DNA from: Candidatus Peribacteraceae bacterium
GTDB lineage: Bacteria; Patescibacteriota; Gracilibacteria; Peribacterales; Peribacteraceae
Length of the DNA stretch: 46,618 nt
Direction of reading: 5' to 3'
NCBI GenBank assembly: GCA_028699155.1
Contig: JAQVVD010000009.1
Span: 1-46,618, forward strand
A program made the position numbers and the translations under genes. Shown piece after piece: positions 32,966-40,028 of this stretch. The notes under the pieces were generated by a model that searched no databases, was not told the DNA's origin, and worked only from the letters and a program-made list of their open reading frames with translations. How positions within the stretch are numbered: the first letter of the stretch is position 1; each line of letters starts with the position of its first letter.

Positions 32966-35014
32966 TCAGCCCATCACCCCCTGCGCGTCGCGCATGCCCA
33001 GTGCGCGCTGCGCCGCGCGCCTGGCACGAACCACGAGCTCCGGGTTGAGCAGGCCTCCGAGCCGGAAATCCGGAATGCCGCTCTGGCGCAGGCCAAAGAG
33101 CTCGCCGGGGCCGCGGATCTGCAGGTCGATCTCTGCGAGCAGGAACCCCGAGTCATGTTCCTCCATCGCACGGAGGCGCGGTGACCTAGCCTGCTCGGTG
33201 GTTGTGGTGAACAGGAAACAGTAGCTCTTCTCTTCTCCGCGCCCCACGCGCCCGCGGAACTGGTGCAGCTGCGCCAGCCCGAACCGCTGCGCCCCCTCGA
33301 TGACGATGATAGTGGCGTTCGGTACATCGATCCCTACCTCTATGACAGAAGTCGAGACCAGAATGTCGCTCTTCCGATTTTTGAAGAGCTGCATCGTTTC
33401 CTCCTTCTCCGCCGGTTTCATCCTGCCGTGCAACGGAGCAATGCGACGGTGGGGAAAACCTTCCTTCAGCCGTTTCACCTCCTGTTCCACGTTCTTCACT
33501 TCCGCCATTTCCTCGTGCTCCGATTCCTGGATGAGCGGGCAGATGACGAAGATCTGCCTCCCCTCATCAATCTGGTGATCGATGAATTTCTCCACCTGGG
33601 AGCGATCGCTCGGCGCAACGACTTTCGTATGGATCGGCTGCCTGTTGCCCGGTTTCTCCAGGAGGACGGAGAGATCGTGGTGCCCGTACGCGGTGAGCGC
33701 GAGCGTGCGCGGAATCGGCGTGGCGGTCATGGAGAGGAAGTGAGGATTCCCCTTCTCCTTGAGCTGTTCGCGCTGGGCAACGCCGAACCGGTGCTGCTCG
33801 TCCACGATCACGAGCTGCAAGTTGCGAAACTGCACCTGTTCCTGAATGAGCGCATGCGTGCCGATCACCAGATCAATCGTTCCCGTGGAGAGCCCCTGCT
33901 TCACTTTGCGCGCCTCCGGCACGGGCAGGGATCCCGTGAGCAGGGTGATGGAAGGGTGTTTCATGCGCAGCGTTCCTTCCGCCCCGCGGTGCTCCAGATA
34001 CGTGTGGAAGCTGATGAGCGTCTTGCCGATCGAAGCCACATGCTGCCTCGCCAGCACTTCCGTGGGAACCATGAGCGCGCACTGTCCGCCGTGCCGGATG
34101 ACGTTCGCAAGCACCGCAGTCGCGACGAGCGTCTTGCCCGATCCCACATCCCCTTCCAGCAGGCGGGACATCGGGCGGTCTTTCTCCATATCTTTGAGAA
34201 TCTCGTAGATGGCGATCTTCTGGCTCCCCGTCGGCGTGAAGTTGAGTGACTGGAAGAACGCGCGAATGAGCTCCACATCCATGGGAATCTTCAGGCGTTC
34301 CTGCGTTTCCCCCTGCCACTCCTTCTTCTTCCGCAGCACGTCGCACTGCATGAGGTACATCTCCTCGAATGCCATGCGCTGCCTCGCGCGTTCCACCTCC
34401 TCTCCCTTCTCTGGAAAGTGGAGTGCGCGAATCGCTTCCTTCCTCCCCATCAATGCTTCTTCCTCCAAGACTTCTGCGGGAAGATTTTCCTTCAGCTGCT
34501 CGATTGCCTCACGTACGAGCGCCATCTTCTCCCGCAGCCACTTGGTATTGATCAGGTCGTGCTCCGGATAGATGGGAACGAGCCTGCCCGCATGGACGAG
34601 ATTCTCCCGCACGGCGGATTCAAACTGGGGGCTCTGGATCTGCAATCGTGTCCCCTTGCGCACCAATTTGCCCGTGAGAACGACGGGATCGCCTTCTTCA
34701 AGCATGCGCATCACGTGCGGCTGATTGAACCACACGGCTTCCGCCGCGGAGTTCTCCGTATCCGTGAACTGCCCCGTCACGATGAATTTGCCGCCGCGGA
34801 TACGTACGCGCTTCAAGCTGTGGATCGTCCCGCGGAACGTTGCTTTCTGGTCGAGCGGCACCGTGCGCAGCGTTTGGATGGCTGTCAGGTCTTCATATGC
34901 GCGCGGCAGGTACAGGAAGAAATCTTCCACAGTGCGCATTCCCATGCCCTCCAGTGCCGCAAGGTGTTCCTTGGTCGTCTTGAGGACTGCCGACAGAGGC
35001 GTAGAGAGACGCAT
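32966..35014 (-). CDS. recG: ATP-dependent DNA helicase RecG
   Basis: A 682-residue RecG. The N-terminal wedge/OB domain occupies residues ~1-250 (GMRTVEDFFLYLPRAYED, then TGKLVRKGTRLQIQSPQFE). Helicase motifs: I GDVGSGKTLVA, II DEQHRFG, III MTATPIPRTLAL, and V/VI STSVIEVGIDVPNATIIVIE with QFRGRVGRGEEKSYC. RecG remodels stalled forks and Holliday junctions. The ATG at 35014 is preferred over the TTG at 35035, because a TATACT -10 box lies within the longer version, ten bases before this ATG. Confidence 0.97.
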   Translation of the reverse strand: MRLSTPLSAVLKTTKEHLAALEGMGMRTVEDFFLYLPRAYEDLTAIQTLRTVPLDQKATFRGTIHSLKRVRIRGGKFIVTGQFTDTENSAAEAVWFNQPHVMRMLEEGDPVVLTGKLVRKGTRLQIQSPQFESAVRENLVHAGRLVPIYPEHDLINTKWLREKMALVREAIEQLKENLPAEVLEEEALMGRKEAIRALHFPEKGEEVERARQRMAFEEMYLMQCDVLRKKKEWQGETQERLKIPMDVELIRAFFQSLNFTPTGSQKIAIYEILKDMEKDRPMSRLLEGDVGSGKTLVATAVLANVIRHGGQCALMVPTEVLARQHVASIGKTLISFHTYLEHRGAEGTLRMKHPSITLLTGSLPVPEARKVKQGLSTGTIDLVIGTHALIQEQVQFRNLQLVIVDEQHRFGVAQREQLKEKGNPHFLSMTATPIPRTLALTAYGHHDLSVLLEKPGNRQPIHTKVVAPSDRSQVEKFIDHQIDEGRQIFVICPLIQESEHEEMAEVKNVEQEVKRLKEGFPHRRIAPLHGRMKPAEKEETMQLFKNRKSDILVSTSVIEVGIDVPNATIIVIEGAQRFGLAQLHQFRGRVGRGEEKSYCFLFTTTTEQARSPRLRAMEEHDSGFLLAEIDLQIRGPGELFGLRQSGIPDFRLGGLLNPELVVRARRAAQRALGMRDAQGVMG

Positions 35015-35055
35015 GTGCAGATGCAGTATAGCCAAACTCCGGTGATTTTCCTGCT

Positions 35056-35322
35056 TCAGCCTTCGCCTGTCCCTTCAGCGTACGCGCTCACGGGCTCTTC
35101 CTGGTGGCAGAGATCGAAACAGCCTGTCAGTTCGATTGCACCGATCAGCGCGAATCGTGCATCGGCTCCGATGTCCGAAATCCCAAGAGAGATGGTTTTA
35201 TCAGCATTCTGCCTCACCTGGAGAGAATCAAATCCCTCATTGATTTGCCTCTGCGCGATCGCAGCTACATCGGGCGCTATACCGGCTTTGGTTCTCACAA
35301 TAACTTCTACAGGCTTACTCAT
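35056..35322 (-). CDS. Small hypothetical protein (88 residues)
   Basis: An 88-residue soluble protein starting MSKPVEVIVRTKAGIAPDVA, with predicted alternating strands and helices (KTISLGISDIGADARFALIG). No family is recognised. The ATG at 35322 is favoured over the longer frame from 35352, whose extra residues overlap an AT-rich promoter-like region. It lies upstream of recG on the same strand with 41 bases between them, but recG has its own -10 box. Confidence 0.5.
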   Translation of the reverse strand: MSKPVEVIVRTKAGIAPDVAAIAQRQINEGFDSLQVRQNADKTISLGISDIGADARFALIGAIELTGCFDLCHQEEPVSAYAEGTGEG

Positions 35323-35484
35323 AAAGTGCGTAGGAATGAAGTAATGATACAATGATACTTTGCAATAAAATATTTATAGAGTCAATTATCTTCTGTGGCA
35401 CTTTCTTGTTCCTGGCTTGCCATGGCTTGCCATGAGGCCGCCGCAGGCGGCCGAATGGTCGAGTACTGGCAGCACAACTCCAAC

Positions 35485-35529
35485 GACCATCGCGGCGTAG
35501 TCAGCCGCGGCTGACGAAGCCGGATGGTC
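35485..35529 (-). repeat. Palindromic element (type I) after the outermost tRNA-Pro tail copy
   Basis: On the minus strand GACCATCCGGCTTCG is mirrored by TACGCCGCGATGGTC around an inner perfect palindrome TCAGCCGCGGCTGA. The outer blocks match the elements after tRNA-Phe and tRNA-Ile. It starts at the CCA of the tRNA-Pro-derived tail at 35525. Further on, GGCCGCC-TGC-GGCGGCC (about 35433-35450) is another hairpin of the same general kind. Confidence 0.7.
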
Positions 35530-35636
35530 GGGGCGGCGCGACTCCGAAACCCGAAGGGTCCCTTTCAGGGCGCGCGACCCCCTGCTCCCAAAGCAGGTAC
35601 TCTAGGCCCGAAGGGCCCTCTTAGAGGCCAACTGAG
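35525..35636 (-). pseudogene. Altered tRNA-Pro copy, unit 1
   Basis: It retains the tRNA-Pro anticodon arm, T-stem, 3' acceptor strand and CCA. The 5' acceptor strand is missing, the D-loop carries about 21 extra bases (with GGGCCCTTCGGGC) and the T-loop about 24 extra (with GGGACCCTTCGGGT). Both inserts are UUCG-capped hairpins. It cannot be a functional tRNA. It encodes the last ~22 residues and the stop codon of the overlapping GIY-YIG gene. Confidence 0.8.
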
Positions 35637-35897
35637 CAAATCTGATTTTACTTTCAGTAGAATTGCATGTTTTTCCAGATAGCCAGCAGGATGTTTTAGA
35701 TGCCATTCGCGTTTCATGGCTTCTTGCCTTGAAGTAACTTCTTCAAAATAAGCCAGTGTTAACGGTCTGTAAGGTTTTGTTGAGCGAACGCGCCCTGCAG
35801 CATGGATTTGTATGCGTTCCTGAAGTTGCAGAGTCGTCTGGCCGATGTACCACCAGTTAGGTTTCTTCTCCGAATGCAAAATATAGACGTATGCCAT
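35565..35897 (-). CDS. Single-domain GIY-YIG nuclease, copy 1
   Basis: A 110-residue protein of the UPF0213-like GIY-YIG nuclease group. The core is MAYVYILHSEKKPNWWYIGQ (VYI and YIG elements, residues 4-19), with Arg28 in QERIQIHAAGR and the metal-site helix RQEAMKREWHLK. Residues ~89-110 (SWPLRGPFGPRVPALG and on) are translated from the altered tRNA-Pro copy, whose T-loop insert supplies the TGA stop. It differs from copy 2 mainly at residue 55 and at 81-88. Such nucleases nick DNA; here homing to tRNA-Pro genes is a reasonable hypothesis. Confidence 0.8.
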   Translation of the reverse strand: MAYVYILHSEKKPNWWYIGQTTLQLQERIQIHAAGRVRSTKPYRPLTLAYFEEVTSRQEAMKREWHLKHPAGYLEKHAILLKVKSDLLSWPLRGPFGPRVPALGAGGRAP

Positions 35898-35918
35898 GGT
35901 TACAGCTGTTTACATTGC

Positions 35919-36032
35919 TGGTCGGGGCGGCGCGACTCCGAAACCCGAAGGGTCCCTTTCAGGGCGCGCGACCCCCTGCTCCCAAAGCAGGTACTCTAGG
36001 CCCGAAGGGCCCTCTTAGAGGCCAACTGATCC
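35919..36032 (-). pseudogene. Altered tRNA-Pro copy, unit 2
   Basis: It has the same structure as the copy at 35525-35636: CCA, acceptor 3' strand, T-stem and anticodon arm conserved, with hairpin inserts in the D- and T-loops and no 5' acceptor strand. The tRNA-derived part ends at GCCAACTGA, after which the sequence becomes GIY-YIG coding and the two units diverge for a few bases. Confidence 0.8.
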
Positions 36033-36291
36033 TATCTGATTTCAATTCCTGCAGAATTGCATGTTTTTCCAGATAGCCAGCAGGATGTTTGAGATGCCAT
36101 TCGCGTTTCATGGCTTCTTGCCTTGAAGATACTTCTTCAAAATAAGCCAGTGTTAACGGCCTGTAAGGTTTGGTTGAGCGCACGCGCCCCGCAGCATGGA
36201 TCTGTATGCGTTCTTGAAGTTGCAGAGTCGTCTGGCCGATGTACCACCAGTTAGGTTTCTTCTCCGAATGCAAAATATAGACGTATGCCAT
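35959..36291 (-). CDS. Single-domain GIY-YIG nuclease, copy 2
   Basis: A 110-residue protein nearly identical to copy 1, with an intact YIG (17-19), Arg28 and RQEAMKREWHLK. It has SSRQ instead of TSRQ at residues 55-58 and QELKSDRIS instead of LKVKSDLLS at 81-89. Both copies keep open frames and their catalytic motifs, so selection has probably kept them active. The ATG follows TGTAAACAGCTGTAACC with no Shine-Dalgarno sequence. Confidence 0.8.
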   Translation of the reverse strand: MAYVYILHSEKKPNWWYIGQTTLQLQERIQIHAAGRVRSTKPYRPLTLAYFEEVSSRQEAMKREWHLKHPAGYLEKHAILQELKSDRISWPLRGPFGPRVPALGAGGRAP

Positions 36292-36312
36292 GGTTACAGC
36301 TGTTTACATTGC

Positions 36313-36389
36313 TGGTCGGGGCGGCGCGACTCGAACGCGCGACCCCCTGCTCCCAAAGCAGGTACTCTAGCCAACTGAGCTACGCCCCG
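36313..36389 (-). tRNA. tRNA-Pro (UGG)
   Basis: A 77-nt cloverleaf on the minus strand: acceptor CGGGGCG/CGCCCCG, D-arm GCTC/GAGT, anticodon stem CCTGC/GCAGG with loop TTTGGGA (UGG), T-arm GCGCG TTCGAGT CGCGC, encoded CCA. It is the only complete copy; two altered copies follow downstream within the GIY-YIG units. Confidence 0.95.
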
Positions 36390-36505
36390 ACGGAAAGAAG
36401 TATAAGTGCGAAATGAAAAGGAAGAAACAAGGAAACCGGATTTCATTTTTCACTTTTTATTTCCTGTAGAATACATCTCCCACGGTTCGATTCCGTTCAC
36501 CATAC

Positions 36506-38626
36506 ATGCGCTGGACAGTCCTCACCGCCTCCAAGAGTTCCGGCATCGGCGAAGGCCTTACCTACGAAGGTGATGCGGATGTATCGCCCGGGAGCTACGT
36601 GCGCATACCGCTACGCAGGCGGATGGTGGATGGCATCCTGCTTGCGCGTGCGCAGCAGCAGGAGAAGGAAGCATTCGCGATTCTGAAGATAGAGTCCGTT
36701 CTCGGCAACCGCCCGCTCCTTACAGAACCGCAGATGAAGACGCTCGAGTGGATGGCGAGTTACTACCGCTGCTCTCTGCGCCAGGCGCTCCAGGCGTGGC
36801 TCCCCTCCCCGCCGTGGACAACTCTCCTCCCGCAGAAAACGCTGCACGTTACGCTCCTCAAACCGGAGGAGCCTGTGCGTGGCACGCGCCAGCGCGATGT
36901 GCTCGATCTTCTCTCTTCAAAAGGATCCATGCCACTCGCCGTATTGCAGGAAGAAACGGGAGTAAGCAGGGCAGTGATCAACGGCCTTACGAAACGCGGC
37001 ATCATCGAGATGACAGAAATCGCCGAATCGGCGCAGGAGATTCCTCCACCTGTCGTCTCTCCTCCCGCACTCACTCCCGCGCAGGTGCTCGTGCATGCCG
37101 AAATGCGGGGAGACAGGCGTCCCACGTTGCTCTTCGGCGTCACGGGGAGCGGCAAGACGGAAGTCTACGCCGCACTCATCGCGGACTGTGTCCGCGAGGG
37201 AAAACAGGCAATTCTGCTCGTGCCGGAGATCCTGCTCACCGAACACTGCATCCACCGATTCCAGCGGCTCCTTGGCGAAGAGCATGTTGCCGTGTGGCAC
37301 AGCCGCCTCACCGGCGCGCGGCGGCGTGCGACCTGGCGCCGTATCCATAACGGGGAAGTGTCGCTCGTCATCGGTTCACGGTCGGCGCTCTTTACGCCTC
37401 TCCAGAATCTTGGGCTTGTGATTCTGGATGAGGAACATGAGTGGACGTACAAGAACGAACAGACGCCGCGCTACCACGCGCGCGAAACCGCGGAGACGCT
37501 CTGCCGCCATGCGGGCGCCAAGCTGGTGCTGGGTTCCGCAACGCCGTCACTGGAAACATGGGCGCGGGCGAAGGAAGGACGTTACCATCTTGTTCGGCTC
37601 CCGGAGCGGTACTTGAGCCAGCCGTTCCCCGCCGTGCGCATCGTCGATCTGGCACAGGCGCAGTGCGGTTCCCTCTACCCGCTCTCCCCTTCTCTGCTTG
37701 CCGCCATTGAGGAACGCCTGCAGAAGAAGGAACAATCCATCCTCTTCCTCAATCACCGCGGTATCGCGAGCGCACTCCTCTGCCTGGATTGCCGCAGGCG
37801 CGTCGTTTCGCCCGATTCGCGCCTCCCGTTCACCGTTCATAGAATTCCGGGGAATGAGCTCAGGCTGGTTGACCACACGACAGGGCTCACACTGCCTGTT
37901 CCGACTGCGTGTCCCGCTTGCGGGTCCGTGCGATTGCACTGTATCGGCGCAGGAACACAGAAGGTGGAAACCTTGCTCAAGCAGCGGTTTCCGGAGGCAC
38001 GGTTGCTGCGCGCGGACAGCGACACGCTGCAGCACCCGGAACAGATGCGGCAACTCCTCGCATCCATGCGCGAACGGCGAGCGGATATCCTGCTCGGCAC
38101 GCAATCGGTGGTGAAAGGGCTCGATCTGCCGCAGGTGACGCTCGCCGCCGTGCTGCTTGCGGATATTGGCCTCTCGCTCCCGCACTTCCGCGCTGGCGAA
38201 CGCATCTTCCAGCTCCTCTCCCAGCTCACCGGCAGGAGCGGAAGGTCCAAGCCCGGCGAAGTGATCATTCAGACCTACCGTCCCGACGCGCCGGAAGTCC
38301 TCCTGGCTGCAGGCCACAACGCGGAGAAGTTCCTGGATGACGAGCTCGCGCTCCGCATCCACGCGGGGTATCCCCCTGCGGCGAAACTGATCCGCCTGCT
38401 CCTGCGCGGGAGCAATGTGCAGCAGCGCGCAACGGTGCTTGCCTCCAACCTGAAGCAGACAGCCGAATCACAGCACCTTCCCCTCACGATCAGCAGCGCA
38501 GCAACCATCTTCGGTGGAGGGAAGTTGTGGCACATTCTCATTCGCGGTGCGCAGCCGGAAGCACTCCTGCAACAGGCGGATGTGCAGGATGCTGTGGTGG
38601 ATGTCGATCCGATTGAGTGCGTATAG
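36506..38626 (+). CDS. priA: Primosomal protein N' (PriA helicase)
   Basis: A 706-residue PriA. The N-terminal DNA-binding region is shorter than in E. coli. Helicase motifs: I FGVTGSGKTEVY, II LDEEHEWTYK, III GSATPSLETW, and V GTQSVVKGLDLPQVTLAAV. PriA restarts replication at stalled forks. Only two CxxC pairs are visible (CLDC and CPAC) where most PriA proteins have four, so one of the two zinc sites is missing. TAGAAT about 35 bases upstream is a likely -10. Confidence 0.95.
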   Translation: MRWTVLTASKSSGIGEGLTYEGDADVSPGSYVRIPLRRRMVDGILLARAQQQEKEAFAILKIESVLGNRPLLTEPQMKTLEWMASYYRCSLRQALQAWLPSPPWTTLLPQKTLHVTLLKPEEPVRGTRQRDVLDLLSSKGSMPLAVLQEETGVSRAVINGLTKRGIIEMTEIAESAQEIPPPVVSPPALTPAQVLVHAEMRGDRRPTLLFGVTGSGKTEVYAALIADCVREGKQAILLVPEILLTEHCIHRFQRLLGEEHVAVWHSRLTGARRRATWRRIHNGEVSLVIGSRSALFTPLQNLGLVILDEEHEWTYKNEQTPRYHARETAETLCRHAGAKLVLGSATPSLETWARAKEGRYHLVRLPERYLSQPFPAVRIVDLAQAQCGSLYPLSPSLLAAIEERLQKKEQSILFLNHRGIASALLCLDCRRRVVSPDSRLPFTVHRIPGNELRLVDHTTGLTLPVPTACPACGSVRLHCIGAGTQKVETLLKQRFPEARLLRADSDTLQHPEQMRQLLASMRERRADILLGTQSVVKGLDLPQVTLAAVLLADIGLSLPHFRAGERIFQLLSQLTGRSGRSKPGEVIIQTYRPDAPEVLLAAGHNAEKFLDDELALRIHAGYPPAAKLIRLLLRGSNVQQRATVLASNLKQTAESQHLPLTISSAATIFGGGKLWHILIRGAQPEALLQQADVQDAVVDVDPIECV

Positions 38627-38691
38627 AAGTACGGAACAATGTTCCATTGTTTCAATTCCTAAACAGCAGCTCCTCGCGTAGATTATCTGTC

Positions 38692-39891
38692 ATGAAACGC
38701 ACCATCCCCTTCGCCGTCCTTCTACTCTGTGCCTCAATCGCCGCTCCGGTTTCCGGTGCGATGATCAAAGGAGGCGAAATCCTCTCCATCGATCAGTCGA
38801 TTGATGACGACCTCTACGTCGCCGGCGGTCAGCTGGATATTCTCAAGGACGTCGGCGGAGACCTGATTGCCGCGGGAGGAGAAATCACCATTCGCGGCAA
38901 CGTGGAAGAAGACCTCACTGTTGCGGGCGGTCGGGTGTACCTCCAGGGGAAAGTGGGAGATGACCTGCGTGCCGCAGGAGGCGAAGTACGCATCAGCGGT
39001 ACGGTGACAGACGACGTGTTCGTCGCAGGCGGGAGGGTGGAAATCACCGAGGGTTCGATCATCAACGGCGACTTGCGCATTGCCGGAGGAGACGTGTACA
39101 TCAACGGAACCGTGCGGGGAGACATCGATGTCCGCGGCGGCAGGGTGATCCTGCGCGGCGTCGTCAGCGGGAACCTCGATGCCAGTGCAGACTTCATTGC
39201 CATCCATGCCAGAATCAGCGGCACGTCCAAGCTCGTCGCTGAGGAGCTAGGCATTGGTTCCACTGCCCATTTCCTCGATGACGTGGAGTACTGGCAACAG
39301 GAAGGGCAACTTGACTTCGCACCGTACCTGGAGGGTGCTGGTGCTTCCTACAATCCGAAGCTCGCCCGTTCGACCGTCGTTCAGAGGGAGGAAGCTGTCC
39401 GCAAGTTCCTCTCCATGGCATTCCTCACCCACCTCGTCTTCTCCGTTCTCTTCGCGGCATTCTTCATCGCGGTCATCGCCTTCTTCACCAAGAGCACGTT
39501 CACCGATGCGGCAAAGAGGCTCAAGAAGCATCCCGGCAAGAGCATGCTCACGGGATTCCTCTATTTCGTCGCCACGCCCATCGCCATCCTGCTCCTCCTG
39601 CTCTCGATCATCGGCATTCCCATCTCCCTCTTCTCCGGCGTGCTCTACGGTTTCTCCATCTACTTCTCCAAGCCGATCACCGCCATGGTCGCGGCGAGGT
39701 ACGTTGAGATCAAAAAGGGCAAGAAGAACGGCATGTGGCGCTTCATCGCCCTGAGTATCCTCTTCTACCTGCTCCTCAAACTCATCTCGTACATTCCGAT
39801 TCTGGGGTGGATTATCGTGATCCTCTGCGTCTTTGCGGCTTATGGTTCGGTGATCCTGATGAAGTGGGAGAAATTCCACAGGGCGCACTGA
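38692..39891 (+). CDS. Bactofilin-like beta-helix membrane protein
   Basis: A 399-residue protein. A signal peptide (residues 1-22) is followed by about ten short repeats of the type 'GDLxxAGGxVxIxGxVxxD' (for example DLTVAGGRVYLQGKVGDD), forming a polymer-forming/bactofilin-like beta-solenoid up to residue ~185. The C-terminal half has four hydrophobic helices. Bactofilins are normally cytosolic, so an exported solenoid fused to a membrane domain is unusual but known in CPR-like genomes. The ATG at 38692 starts a proper signal peptide. GATTAT lies five to six bases before it. Confidence 0.75.
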   Translation: MKRTIPFAVLLLCASIAAPVSGAMIKGGEILSIDQSIDDDLYVAGGQLDILKDVGGDLIAAGGEITIRGNVEEDLTVAGGRVYLQGKVGDDLRAAGGEVRISGTVTDDVFVAGGRVEITEGSIINGDLRIAGGDVYINGTVRGDIDVRGGRVILRGVVSGNLDASADFIAIHARISGTSKLVAEELGIGSTAHFLDDVEYWQQEGQLDFAPYLEGAGASYNPKLARSTVVQREEAVRKFLSMAFLTHLVFSVLFAAFFIAVIAFFTKSTFTDAAKRLKKHPGKSMLTGFLYFVATPIAILLLLLSIIGIPISLFSGVLYGFSIYFSKPITAMVAARYVEIKKGKKNGMWRFIALSILFYLLLKLISYIPILGWIIVILCVFAAYGSVILMKWEKFHRAH

Positions 39892-39972
39892 TACGGTTTC
39901 GCGATGAAAACGATAGGAATGTTTGCTGTAAGCATATGTAGCGATTCGAATGCGAAGCCGTATGATATTTCG

Positions 39973-40013
39973 TTGACGAGGAGCCGTTATCACTCTACAA
40001 TTGCGAGTGATAA
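39973..40013 (+). promoter_or_regulatory. clpB promoter with variant CIRCE operator
   Basis: TTGACG (39973-39978), 17-bp spacer, TACAAT (39996-40001). The -10 box lies in the spacer of the inverted repeat TTATCACTC-N9-GAGTGATAA (39987-40013), a perfect 9-bp-arm CIRCE variant. The same variant and geometry are present at dnaK. Confidence 0.9.
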
Positions 40014-40028
40014 TTTCCTCCTGCGTGT

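Larger units (their letters stand above)
35525..35918 (-). mobile_element. 394-bp GIY-YIG/tRNA-Pro unit 1
   Basis: Unit 1 is the outer of two adjacent 394-bp direct repeats. Each reads, on the minus strand, from just after a tRNA-Pro CCA: a 21-base spacer, a GIY-YIG gene, then an altered tRNA-Pro copy ending in CCA. The boundaries (35525, 35919, 36313) are spaced exactly 394 bp apart. The two units differ at only a few positions. The intact tRNA-Pro lies at the head of the array. Confidence 0.8.
35919..36312 (-). mobile_element. 394-bp GIY-YIG/tRNA-Pro unit 2
   Basis: Unit 2 lies next to the intact tRNA-Pro. Its GIY-YIG start codon is only about 21 bases after the tRNA CCA, so the nuclease could be expressed by read-through from the tRNA promoter. 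Near-identity to unit 1 suggests recent duplication, either by repeated insertion at the tRNA end or by unequal recombination. Confidence 0.8.

Noticed and set aside
35525-36312. Direct repeats resembling a CRISPR array or simple assembly duplication
   Set aside because: Only two 394-bp units are present, each with a coding region. There are no short repeats with unique spacers. The units differ at several bases, so a pure assembly duplicate is unlikely.
36479-36505. tRNA 3'-end-like sequence (GGTTCGATTCCG then CACCA) before priA
   Set aside because: The acceptor strand is missing, the T-stem is imperfect and no parent tRNA in the window matches. It is probably chance.
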